DNA from: Polyangiaceae bacterium
GTDB taxonomy: Bacteria; Myxococcota_A; Polyangia; Polyangiales; Polyangiaceae
Direction: 5' to 3'
Assembly: GCA_015075635.1 (NCBI GenBank)
Contig: JABTUA010000003.1
Span: 62,001-126,000 of the forward strand
DNA length: 64,000 bases
Shown: positions 16,760-24,934 of the stretch, piece by piece
Layout: each line of letters starts with the position of its first letter
Numbering within the stretch: the first letter of the stretch is position 1
The notes under the pieces: generated by a model
What the model saw: only the letters and a program-made list of their open reading frames with translations
Told to the model about the DNA's origin: nothing
Databases searched by the model: none
Position numbers and translations under genes: made by a program

Positions 16760-17473
16760 GTGCGTCGCCGTCGCCCCCCCCACTACGTCGAGCCGGGTGG
16801 TCCGCTCTATTTCCCGAGCCCGGAAGCCTACGACGACGAGGGCCTGGTGGCCGTCGGCGGCGACCTCTCCGTGCCCCGGTTGCTGCTGGCGTACGACAGC
16901 GGCATCTTTCCCTGGTACGACGAGGGCCTGCCGCCGCTCTGGTGGTCGCCGAACCCGCGCGCCATCATCGAGCCCGCCGCGCTCCACGTCTCGCGGAGCA
17001 TGCAGCGAGTGATCCGGCACGGCACCTTTCGCGTGACCTGGAATCGAGCCTTCGGCGCGGTGATGCGGGGCTGTGCCGACCGCGAAGAGGGGACCTGGAT
17101 TCTGCCGGAGTTGCTGGAGGCCTACTCCGAGCTCCATCGGCTGGGGCACGCCCACAGCCTCGAGGTGTGGCAGGGCCCGGACCTGGTCGGCGGTCTCTAC
17201 GGCGTACAGCGCGGCGGCTTGTTCGCCGCGGAGAGCATGTTCCATCGCGCGACCAACGCCTCGAAGCTCGCCCTGATCGCGACGCTGCGCGCGCTCGCCT
17301 CGAGGGGCATCGAGCTGTTCGACACCCAGCTCTCGACGCCCCACCTGGTCTCGCTCGGGGCGACGGCCATCCCGCGCCGCGAGTACTTGGCGCGGCTCGC
17401 CCGAGCCAGGCACCTGGACGTACACCTCGACGGGCTCGATCCGGCAGCATTCCTGCTAGAAGACCAATCTTGA
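16760..17473 (+). CDS. aat: Leucyl/phenylalanyl-tRNA-protein transferase
   Basis: The 237-residue protein shows the family order: FPSPEAYDDEGLVAVGGDLSVPRLLLAY, GIFPWY, PLWWSPNPRAII, WILPELLEAY, GHAHSLEVW and FAAESMFHRATNASKLAL. Aat adds Leu or Phe from aminoacyl-tRNA to N-terminal Arg/Lys of substrates, marking them for ClpS/ClpAP in the N-degron pathway. Length matches the usual ~230-250 residues. The GTG at 16760 is used because the next in-frame starts would remove conserved residues. No clpS or clpA is adjacent here. Confidence 0.93.
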   Translation: MRRRRPPHYVEPGGPLYFPSPEAYDDEGLVAVGGDLSVPRLLLAYDSGIFPWYDEGLPPLWWSPNPRAIIEPAALHVSRSMQRVIRHGTFRVTWNRAFGAVMRGCADREEGTWILPELLEAYSELHRLGHAHSLEVWQGPDLVGGLYGVQRGGLFAAESMFHRATNASKLALIATLRALASRGIELFDTQLSTPHLVSLGATAIPRREYLARLARARHLDVHLDGLDPAAFLLEDQS

Positions 17474-17500
17474 TAATCCCGACGAAAATAGTGCTAGATT
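17470..17500 (+). promoter_or_regulatory. Possible sigma-70-type promoter of cysD, implying a leaderless mRNA
   Basis: ttgata (17470-17475) and tagatt preceded by tgc (17495-17500; extended -10) lie in an AT-rich patch between aat and cysD, with a rather long 19-base spacer. The GTG of cysD begins 8 bases after the -10 box and has no Shine-Dalgarno sequence in front, so transcription would start almost at the start codon. Confidence 0.3.
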
Positions 17501-17508
17501 AGCGCCCC

Positions 17509-18426
17509 GTGTCGCCGATCCCGAGCGCCCGCCTGAGCCACCTCGCCAAGCTCGAGGCGGAGAGCATCCACATCATCCGCGAGGTCGCCGCCGAGTTCGA
17601 CAACCCCGTCATGCTCTACAGCATCGGCAAGGACTCGTCGGTGATGGTGCACCTGGCGCGCAAGGCGTTTCATCCGGGGCCCTTGCCCTTCCCGCTCCTG
17701 CACATCGACACGACCTGGAAGTTCCGCGCGATGATCGAGTTCCGGGACCAGTTCTGCAAGGTGCTGGGGCTCGACCTCCGGGTACACGCGAACCAGCAGG
17801 GCCTGGACGAGGGCATCAACCCGTTCGACCACGGCAGCCAGAAGTACACCACCGTGATGAAGACGCAGGCGCTCCTGCAGGCGCTCGCGGCGGGCGGCTA
17901 CGACGCGGCGTTCGGCGGCGCGCGGCGGGACGAGGAGCGCTCCCGCGCGAAGGAGCGCATCTACTCGTTCCGCGACCGCTACGGGCAGTGGGATCCGAAG
18001 AACCAGCGTCCCGAGCTCTGGAACCTGTACAACGCCAAGATCACCAAGGGCGAGAGCATCCGCGCCTTCCCGCTCTCGAACTGGACGGAGCTGGACGTCT
18101 GGCTCTACATCCACCTCGAGGAGATCCCCATCGTGCCGCTCTATTTCGCGGCCGAGCGACCGGTGGTGGAGCGCGACGGCGCGCTGATCATGGTGGACGA
18201 CGAGCGCATGCGGCTCCGCCCCGGCGAGCAGCCCCGCCTCGAACGCGTGCGCTTCCGCACCTTGGGCTGCTACCCGCTCTCCGGCGCCATCCGCTCGTCT
18301 GCCACCACGCTCCCGGAGATCATCCGCGAGATGCTCCTGACCAAGCACTCCGAGCGGCAAGGGCGCCTCATCGACTTCGACGAAGAAGGCTCCATGGAGA
18401 CCAAGAAACGCGAAGGGTACTTCTGA
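17509..18426 (+). CDS. cysD: Sulfate adenylyltransferase subunit 2
   Basis: The 305-residue protein has the PP-loop motif YSIGKDSSVM for ATP pyrophosphate binding, followed by HIDTTWKF, GGARRDEERSRAKER and the C-terminal KREGYF tail, all hallmarks of CysD. With CysN it forms adenosine 5'-phosphosulfate from ATP and sulfate, the first step of assimilation. Length is standard (~300). The start is GTG at 17509. cysN-cysC follows after 2 bases, so the two are co-transcribed. Confidence 0.95.
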   Translation: MSPIPSARLSHLAKLEAESIHIIREVAAEFDNPVMLYSIGKDSSVMVHLARKAFHPGPLPFPLLHIDTTWKFRAMIEFRDQFCKVLGLDLRVHANQQGLDEGINPFDHGSQKYTTVMKTQALLQALAAGGYDAAFGGARRDEERSRAKERIYSFRDRYGQWDPKNQRPELWNLYNAKITKGESIRAFPLSNWTELDVWLYIHLEEIPIVPLYFAAERPVVERDGALIMVDDERMRLRPGEQPRLERVRFRTLGCYPLSGAIRSSATTLPEIIREMLLTKHSERQGRLIDFDEEGSMETKKREGYF

Positions 18427-18428
18427 GC

Positions 18429-20288
18429 GTGAACAGCGAAGAAGAGCTGATCCAGGGAAACATCGAGGAGTACCTGCGCCGCCACGAGCAGAAGGAGCTG
18501 CTCCGCTTCGTCGCCGTCGGCTCGGTCGACGACGGGAAGTCCACGCTGATCGGCCGCTTGCTCCACGACACGCACGGCATCTACGAGGACCAGCTCAGCG
18601 CGGTCAAGCGCGCGTCGAAGCAGGGCAGCGACGAGATCGACTTCTCGCTCTTCACCGACGGGCTCAAGGCGGAGCGTGAGCAGGGCATCACGATCGACGT
18701 CGCCTACCGCTATTTCTCCACGGACAAGCGCAAGTTCATCATCGCCGACACGCCCGGGCACGTGCAGTACACGCGCAACATGGCCACCGGGGCCTCGACC
18801 GCCGATCTCGCCATCATCCTGATCGACGCCCGGCTGGGCGTGCTCCAGCAGTCGCGCCGGCACGCCTACATCGCCGCGTTGCTTGGCATCCCCGAGCTGG
18901 CCGTGTGCGTGAACAAGATGGACCTAGTCGGGTTCGAGCGCGGCGTCTTCGAGCAGATCCGCGCCGACTTCGCCAGCTTCGCGGAGAAGCTCGGCTTCTC
19001 CGGCGTGAGCTTCATTCCGGTGAGCGCTCTGGCCGGGGACAACGTGGTCAGCCGGAGCGAGCGGGCGCCTTGGTACGAAGGCCCGACCCTGCTCGAGCAC
19101 CTTGAGACGGTGGACGTCACCGGGGCGGTGTCCGGCGCGGAGCTCCGCTTCCCGGTGCAGGTGGTGATCCGCCCGGACCTGAACTACCGGGCGTTCGCGG
19201 GCCAGATCGCGGCGGGCAGCGTCGCCAAGGGAGACGAGATCCTGGTCTTGCCCTCGCGCAAGCGCTCTCGGGTCCTCGCCATCGACAGCTTCGCCGGCGA
19301 GCTCGAGCGCGCGTCCGCGCCCATGAGCGTGTCCATCCGGCTGGCGGACGAGATCGACGTGAGTCGCGGCGACATGCTCGTGCACCCGAGCGCGATCCCA
19401 AGCGTGGGTCGTCGCCTCGACGCCATGCTGGTCTGGATGGGCGAGCGCGCCCTCGACCCGCAGCGCAGCTATTTCTTGAAGCACACCACGCAGTACGTCC
19501 GCGCGGAGGTGGAGCGCGTCTCGCACACCATCGACCTCGAGACGCTGGAGCCGGTCTCGGCCACCCACCTCGAGCTGAACGACATCGGGCGCGTCACGCT
19601 CTCGTGTCACCGCCCGCTCTACTCGGATCCCTACGCGAAGAGCCGAACCACCGGCGCCTTCGTGCTCATCGACGCCATCACCAACAACACGGTGGCGGCA
19701 GGCATGATCCTGGAGGCAGGGCTGGGCGAGCCGGAGAGCGAGCGCACCGGTCCGGTGGGGCGCCCGCGCTCGCTGGTCAGCCGGGCGGAGCGCCACGCGC
19801 GCCTCGGGCAGTCGGGGGCGGCGATCTGGCTGGCGGGGCTCCCGGCCTCGGGCAAGAGCAGCATCGCTTACGCGCTCGAGCGCGTGCTCTTCGACCGCGG
19901 CAAGGTCGCGGTCGTGATGGACCCGAACGACGATGTCACCGGCGAGCTGGGGCCGGGCGGGGGCAGCCCGCCGCACGCTCCGGAGGTGGCGCGGCGCCTC
20001 GCGGACGCCGGGCTCATCGGCATCTTCGCCTTCGAGTCACCGCTGGCCAGCGACCGGGCGCAGATCCGCGCGCTGGTCGGCGCGCTGCGCTACTTCGAAG
20101 TCCACGTGGCGACTCCCCTCGAGGTGTGCCGCGCGCGCGACACCCACGGCGCTTACGATAGAGCCCACGGCACACCACCGTTCGAGCCCCCCGCGAAGCC
20201 CGACATCGTCGTGTCCGCAGAGCACGACGACGCCGAGCACATCGCGAGCGCCATCGCAGCCGCGCTGGAGGCGCGCGGAATAGTCTGA
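18429..20288 (+). CDS. cysNC: CysN-CysC fusion: sulfate adenylyltransferase subunit 1 with degenerate APS-kinase domain
   Basis: The 619-residue protein starts at GTG 18429. Residues ~25-440 are an EF-Tu-like GTPase: GSVDDGKSTLIG (G1), EREQGITIDVAYRYF (G2), DTPGH (G3) and NKMD (G4). Residues ~455-619 align with APS kinase: GLPASGKSS is a good P-loop and DAGLIGIFAFESPLASDR matches the family. However the DGDNVR substrate loop reads DPNDDVT, the region with the phospho-Ser motif and KENIRR is shortened to a Gly/Pro-rich piece, and FTGID-type residues are missing. The second domain may therefore be inactive or altered; the first looks fully functional. Confidence 0.9.
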   Translation: MNSEEELIQGNIEEYLRRHEQKELLRFVAVGSVDDGKSTLIGRLLHDTHGIYEDQLSAVKRASKQGSDEIDFSLFTDGLKAEREQGITIDVAYRYFSTDKRKFIIADTPGHVQYTRNMATGASTADLAIILIDARLGVLQQSRRHAYIAALLGIPELAVCVNKMDLVGFERGVFEQIRADFASFAEKLGFSGVSFIPVSALAGDNVVSRSERAPWYEGPTLLEHLETVDVTGAVSGAELRFPVQVVIRPDLNYRAFAGQIAAGSVAKGDEILVLPSRKRSRVLAIDSFAGELERASAPMSVSIRLADEIDVSRGDMLVHPSAIPSVGRRLDAMLVWMGERALDPQRSYFLKHTTQYVRAEVERVSHTIDLETLEPVSATHLELNDIGRVTLSCHRPLYSDPYAKSRTTGAFVLIDAITNNTVAAGMILEAGLGEPESERTGPVGRPRSLVSRAERHARLGQSGAAIWLAGLPASGKSSIAYALERVLFDRGKVAVVMDPNDDVTGELGPGGGSPPHAPEVARRLADAGLIGIFAFESPLASDRAQIRALVGALRYFEVHVATPLEVCRARDTHGAYDRAHGTPPFEPPAKPDIVVSAEHDDAEHIASAIAAALEARGIV

Positions 20289-20290
20289 GC

Positions 20291-22003
20291 TCAGCCCCGC
20301 TTGTCGTGCCGCTCGTACTCCTTCTGCAGGATCTTGGCCGCGACATCGCGCCCCCCTAGGCCGAAGGCCAGCGCCAAGGCCAGGCACACGGCGCCCAAGA
20401 GCAGCGCGAAGGCGATGGCGATGAGCTGACGGCCCACGCCGATCTGCTGCAGCGCCATCATCGACGAGAAGGCCACGATCCCGACGTGCGCCACGACGCC
20501 CAACGAGCGCACCAGGCGATCGGAGGAGGACTTGGTCAGCTCGTCGATGCGCTTCTTGGACCAGCTGCCTGCCCAGAGGCCCGCGCCCACCAGCACGGCC
20601 GCGACCAGCACGTTGGGCAAGAACGCGATCAGGCGGTCCAGCAAGCCGGCGAGCCCGCCCAGATCGAGCGTGCCGAGCACTTGTCGAGTGAACAGCAGCA
20701 CCACCACCGCGCCCACGATCACTCCGGCGATGTCCGCCGGCGTGTGGATGCCGGCGCTGCCGTGGGAGCCGAGCAGGTCGTCCGTGCCTTCCTTGTCGGC
20801 GCCTTCGTCCCCCTTCATGCGCTGCTCGACCAGGTGCTTGGACTCCTCTTCCTGGGTCTTGGCCTCGGCGGTCAGGTGCTTGAACAGGCCGATGTGGACC
20901 ATCAGCGTGTTGAAGCCCATGGCCGCGAGCAGCCGCGCGGCGACGTTGCCGGTCACGCGAGCCACCACCACGCCGATGGACATGAGCACCGCCGCCACCA
21001 GGAGCTTCGGCATGTAGACGTAGATGCGGTCGAGCATCGACCCGAGGGGCACGCTGATCTCCTTGATGTCCAGGCGCCCGACCGCGCTGATGGCGAAGTG
21101 CAGGAGCACGAACGCCATGGCGATGGAGCCCAGGATGCCGCTCAGGCTCTGATCCCGGGTCACGCGGCCGAAGCCGAGGCGCGCCATGCCTTTGTCCAGA
21201 CCCACGCGCTCGAGCACGCCGGACACCAGCGTGCGCACCACACGCGAGAGCACGTATCCCACCGCGAGCAGGACCACGGCCGCAGCCACCTTGGGCAGGT
21301 AGGTCGTCACGGTCGCAAAGGCGCTGGACAGAGGCGCCGCCAGCGCGCCGATCTTCAGCGCTTCCAGCACCGGGATGGCGACCACCACCAGGATGAACCA
21401 ATACGCCACGTCGCCGATGGTGTTGGTGAGCGGGTGCTCGGGGCGGACCTTGGCTTTCTTCTTCTTCTTGCCCTCGAGCTTCTCCTCGCTGACCTCTTCC
21501 GTGCGGACCGTGTCGGGCTCCTCGCCGGACAGCTTCTGCATGCGCTTCTCGAAGCCGATGCGTTCCAGCAGCGTCACGAGCAGCTTGCGGACGCCGGTCG
21601 CCACAAGGAATCCGACCAGGCCGATGACCACGGCTTTCATCAGGTTCGGCACGGCGCCGGCCACGTCGTTCAGCACCGTCAAGAGCGGTGCTGTTACGGC
21701 GGTGATGCCCAGGTAGCTGAAGAACGCCACCAGCACGAACGCCAAGAGCAGGTAATAGACGACCTTGGCCACTGCGCGCTCGACGCGCGAGCCGCGGTCA
21801 CCGCCGGTCTCGAAGCCGACGAGCTCGGCGACCTTGTCGTCGACGGTGGTGCGCCGAAGCGCGGCGTAGAGCGACTTGTGAATGGCGTAGGCGATGAGCC
21901 ATCCGCCGATCAGGACGGCGAGCGCGATGCCGAGCTTGGGGAGTCGGGGAATGGTGCTCTGCCAGAGATCTTGGAGCCACGGGGTGGATGCGAGCTGGGG
22001 CAT
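20291..22003 (-). CDS. Multi-helix membrane protein with five TM-helix repeats (mechanosensitive-channel-like)
   Basis: The 570-residue protein contains five copies of a motif of the form LPKxxxAxVxLxxGxxxxxxxxxxxxxxLxR, each a membrane helix followed by a basic amphipathic segment (near residues 15, 125, 250, 330 and 470). This is the conserved TM-helix found in CmpX and small mechanosensitive channels. I do not see the beta domain of MscS. A Lys-rich cytoplasmic stretch (GKKKKKAK) lies near residue 185. A role in osmotic response or in membrane-signal organisation is inferred from family only. ATG at 22003. Its stop faces cysNC only 3 bases away. Confidence 0.75.
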   Translation of the reverse strand: MPQLASTPWLQDLWQSTIPRLPKLGIALAVLIGGWLIAYAIHKSLYAALRRTTVDDKVAELVGFETGGDRGSRVERAVAKVVYYLLLAFVLVAFFSYLGITAVTAPLLTVLNDVAGAVPNLMKAVVIGLVGFLVATGVRKLLVTLLERIGFEKRMQKLSGEEPDTVRTEEVSEEKLEGKKKKKAKVRPEHPLTNTIGDVAYWFILVVVAIPVLEALKIGALAAPLSSAFATVTTYLPKVAAAVVLLAVGYVLSRVVRTLVSGVLERVGLDKGMARLGFGRVTRDQSLSGILGSIAMAFVLLHFAISAVGRLDIKEISVPLGSMLDRIYVYMPKLLVAAVLMSIGVVVARVTGNVAARLLAAMGFNTLMVHIGLFKHLTAEAKTQEEESKHLVEQRMKGDEGADKEGTDDLLGSHGSAGIHTPADIAGVIVGAVVVLLFTRQVLGTLDLGGLAGLLDRLIAFLPNVLVAAVLVGAGLWAGSWSKKRIDELTKSSSDRLVRSLGVVAHVGIVAFSSMMALQQIGVGRQLIAIAFALLLGAVCLALALAFGLGGRDVAAKILQKEYERHDKRG

Positions 22004-22058
22004 GGGTCCTCCTCGCGGGGGAGCGTCCCCGAGCGGGCGAAGGACCACAAGAGCGCGC

Positions 22059-22970
22059 TCAGAACCGACGGACCGCGCCCACCCAGCCGGGCCCGACGCG
22101 GAGCGCGGTCGCGGGACCCTCCTTGTCGCTGCTCAGGAGCAGGTACGCGCCGCCGGCCAGCGCCAGCCCGCCGACGATGAAGCTCGCGCCGGAGACGGTG
22201 CCCAGCGTGCGACCCCGGTCCACCGCGTCCATGCCGTCGGCGTTGCAGCGCTTGTTCTCGTCGCAGTTGTCGTCCACGCGGCGCCGCTCGCCCAGCACCA
22301 TCAGGCCCGTGATGGTGCCGACCGAGACCCCGACCAGGCCCACGCCGCCCAAGGCGTAACCCCAGGTCCGCCTCGAGCTGGACTTGGTCGCGCTCCGGTT
22401 GTCGCCTTCGTCTGGGGCCTTGGCACCGAGCGTCAGCACGACGCGCTCGGTCTGCCCCTCGCGCAGCGACACCCGGCGCTGGCTCGGCGCGTGACCCGGG
22501 GCTTCGACCGTGAGCTGGTGTGTGCCGGGATCCACGGGCAGCGCGGTGTCGAGCGCAGCGGCGCCCAGCTCGACGCCGTCACGCAGCACTCGCGTACCGG
22601 GCGGGGCTCCCGGCGCGAGCACTACCGTGAGCTTCGGCAGCTTGGGCTCGAGGGCGTTGGCGCGCCCGAGCGCGAGCGCGTGACGTTCGTCCGAGGCAGG
22701 CACGCGCTGAGTCACCTCGCGAAACAGCGTCCAAGCCGTGGCGAGGTGGCCGAGCCGCTCCTCGCAATCGGCTAGGTTCAGCACCGTGCCCGGCGCAGGA
22801 TCCAGTCGATTGCTCTCACGGAACTTGGCGCACGCTCGGCTGAAGTCACCGGCCTTCGCCGCCTCGCGCCCCTCGGCGAACAGCGCCTCGGCCGTGGTCG
22901 CGTCACGCGTCTGGGCCGCGAGCCCCGGTGAGACCAGCGCCAGCGCGGCGACGACGAGTACGACCCTCAT
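22059..22970 (-). CDS. Periplasmic TPR/PEGA-domain protein
   Basis: The ~303-residue protein starts at ATG 22970 with a Sec signal ending about AALALVSPGLAAQ. A TPR-like segment follows (AEALFAEGREAAKAGDFSRACAKFRESNRLDPAPGTVLNLADCEERLG), then a PEGA-like beta domain (VLRDGVELGAAAL...VDPGTHQLTVEAPGHAP), and two C-terminal hydrophobic helices. This layout is common in Sorangium-like genomes, usually beside a Ser/Thr kinase; here the kinase stop lies 15 bases downstream on the other side in the same direction of transcription (kinase is upstream gene). A partner or substrate role is inferred. Confidence 0.7.
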   Translation of the reverse strand: MRVVLVVAALALVSPGLAAQTRDATTAEALFAEGREAAKAGDFSRACAKFRESNRLDPAPGTVLNLADCEERLGHLATAWTLFREVTQRVPASDERHALALGRANALEPKLPKLTVVLAPGAPPGTRVLRDGVELGAAALDTALPVDPGTHQLTVEAPGHAPSQRRVSLREGQTERVVLTLGAKAPDEGDNRSATKSSSRRTWGYALGGVGLVGVSVGTITGLMVLGERRRVDDNCDENKRCNADGMDAVDRGRTLGTVSGASFIVGGLALAGGAYLLLSSDKEGPATALRVGPGWVGAVRRF

Positions 22971-22985
22971 GCTCACCCTCCGGGA

Positions 22986-24377
22986 CTATAGCCGCTTGTC
23001 GAACGGATTCGTGCTGGGAGGTTTGGGCTGCACCAACGTGGCCGTATTCGCGGGAGCCGCGCTCGCAGCGGGCTTCGGCGTCTTGGCCACCGGCTTCTTC
23101 ACCGATGCGGGAGGAGCCGCGACCGGCGAGCGCGCCTCGGGCGTGACCTCCGGGGTCGGGGCCGGCTCGGTTGGTGGTGGAAGGGGCACGATGCGGGTCT
23201 CGGTCACCGTGGGCGCGATGCCTGCCGGCGTTGGCGCGATGGGCTCCGTCTTGCCTCGCCAAGCCAGCGCTCCCACGCCGAGCAGGAGCAGCAGCGACGC
23301 CGCGGCCGCGCCCAACACCCAGCGCTTCGGCCGAGCCGGCTCGCGCACCGAGTCGATGCCGGTGATCACCGGACGAGCCGTCGTGTAGCTCTTGCCGGTG
23401 ATGACGCTCGACAGGTCCGGTGGCGCGACCAGCGTCTGGGCGTCCATCAGGCCCGGCGAGGACGGCGTCGGCAGCGAGAGCGGTGCGTCGTGCTCCGAGA
23501 GCCCCAGCGCCGAGAGCAACGCCAGGCGCATGCTGTGAGCGTCGGGGAAGCGGTCTGCTTTGTCGAACGCCAACGCGCGATCGACCAGGGACGCGGTCGC
23601 GTCGGGGACGCTGGGTAGAACCTCCCCGAGCGATGGTGCCTTGCTGGTGGCGCTCTTGATCAGCTGCTCCTGGACCGTCTCCGCTTCGTGGACGTGACGG
23701 CCGGTGAGCAAGTTGAAGATGGTCGCGCCGACGGCCCAGATGTCCGTGCAGGCGTCCACGTCTTCCCAGCGACCGCGGGCCTGCTCCGGCGCCATGAAGG
23801 CGGGAGTGCCGAGGAGCGAGCCCGCGCGAGTCGAGCTGCCGTCCGGCGTGAGCTCGCGGAGCCGCGCGATGCCGAAGTCCAAGATCTTCAGCTCGCCACC
23901 GCGGGTCAGGAACAGGTTCTCCGGCTTCAGATCGCGGTGGACGACGCCCCGCTCGTGGGCAGCGCCCAGGACGGACAGGACCTGGTTGGCGATGGCCAGG
24001 ACCTCCGGCGGATCGAGCCGGCCCTTGCGCGTCAGGCGCGCGTCCAGGGTCTCGCCGTCCAGCAGCTCCATCACCAGAAAGGGGGCGCCGTCGTCCGTCA
24101 CGTCGTCGTCGAGCACCTTCACCGTGCCCGGGTGGTCGACCGCGTTCGCGACGTAGCCCTCGCGCAGGAAGCGCGCCGTCACCTCGGCGTCGATGGCCAG
24201 CTCCGGGTGAAGGACCTTGATGGCCACGCGAGACTTGTTGCGATGGGTGGCTGCATACACCGTAGCCATTCCACCCACACCGACGATGCGCTCGAGCCGC
24301 CACTTGCCACGGAGCACCGTGCCCAGGCGCGCTTCCGCGCGATCAGTGACGTGGTCGGCCAGGGCCATGGTCTCCAT
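22986..24377 (-). CDS. Hanks-type Ser/Thr protein kinase with C-terminal membrane anchor
   Basis: A 463-residue protein. The kinase domain covers ~20-290: GVGGMATVY (Gly-rich loop), VAIKVL (ATP-binding Lys), HRDLKPENLFL (catalytic loop), DFGIARL (metal-binding) and GTPAFMAPEQARG (P+1 loop). A hydrophobic segment at ~355-375 (WVLGAAAASLLLLLGVGALAW) is followed by a Pro/Ala-rich tail, presumably periplasmic. Such membrane kinases are numerous in myxobacteria. The ATG at 24377 was preferred over an in-frame TTG at 24392. The TPR/PEGA gene follows 15 bases later and is probably co-transcribed. Confidence 0.9.
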   Translation of the reverse strand: METMALADHVTDRAEARLGTVLRGKWRLERIVGVGGMATVYAATHRNKSRVAIKVLHPELAIDAEVTARFLREGYVANAVDHPGTVKVLDDDVTDDGAPFLVMELLDGETLDARLTRKGRLDPPEVLAIANQVLSVLGAAHERGVVHRDLKPENLFLTRGGELKILDFGIARLRELTPDGSSTRAGSLLGTPAFMAPEQARGRWEDVDACTDIWAVGATIFNLLTGRHVHEAETVQEQLIKSATSKAPSLGEVLPSVPDATASLVDRALAFDKADRFPDAHSMRLALLSALGLSEHDAPLSLPTPSSPGLMDAQTLVAPPDLSSVITGKSYTTARPVITGIDSVREPARPKRWVLGAAAASLLLLLGVGALAWRGKTEPIAPTPAGIAPTVTETRIVPLPPPTEPAPTPEVTPEARSPVAAPPASVKKPVAKTPKPAASAAPANTATLVQPKPPSTNPFDKRL

Positions 24378-24633
24378 GAGACGTCCGATCAACGGTGTTG
24401 GTTCGAACGCTCTTACGGCGGGTCATACGCTACATGGTTCCGGGCTGTTCCGTGCGACCCTTGAAGTAGGTGGTTCTCTCTCCGCGCTCCGCCCACAGCC
24501 CGGCACATCCGCGGTGTGGCGAAGGCGCCTACGTAAACATACGCCACCGGACAGTCTCGCACCAAAAACGCGCGGCACGGGAAGGAGGATTCCCCATACC
24601 TGGGTAAGATGCCTCGCCATTGGAGGAGCCGTC

Positions 24634-24930
24634 ATGAAGCAGGGGATCAAGCGTCGCGGGTTGTTGATGGGCGTATTGGGTTTGGGTCTCGCGGGCGCAT
24701 TCTACGCGGGCGTCGCCTACGCGGCGGACCAGCGCCTGGACGACGCCGATGCTGCGGTGGAGAAGGCCATCGCCCTCCTGCAAGCGGCAGAGAACCCCGG
24801 CGTGAATCCCCCGTTCGGCGGTCACCGGCAAAAGGCCATCCAGGATCTGAAGAAGGCCCGCGCTCAGATCGCCAAGGCCAAGGCCTACGCCGACAACCCG
24901 AAGAACAAGCCCAAGAAGCCGAAGAACTGA
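24634..24930 (+). CDS. Small secreted Lys-rich protein, unknown function
   Basis: The 98-residue protein has a signal peptide (MKQGIKRRGLLMGVLGLGLAGAF and on to AYAAD) and a mature part dominated by helix-forming Ala/Lys residues (DADAAVEKAIALLQAAENP...AIQDLKKARAQIAKAKAY), ending in a Pro/Lys tail (KNKPKKPKN). The helical repeat resembles small alpha-helical hairpin proteins of the periplasm. A GGAGGAG sequence precedes the ATG by 5 bases. The SUMF1-like lipoprotein begins 4 bases after its stop. The 256 bases upstream, between the divergent kinase and this gene, show no further gene or clear motif. Confidence 0.65.
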   Translation: MKQGIKRRGLLMGVLGLGLAGAFYAGVAYAADQRLDDADAAVEKAIALLQAAENPGVNPPFGGHRQKAIQDLKKARAQIAKAKAYADNPKNKPKKPKN

Positions 24931-24934
24931 GCCC

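Noticed and set aside
20486..22180. 564-residue plus-strand frame opposite the multi-helix membrane protein
   Set aside because: It is His/Asp/Gln-rich with no motif and mirrors the hydrophobic helices on the other strand.
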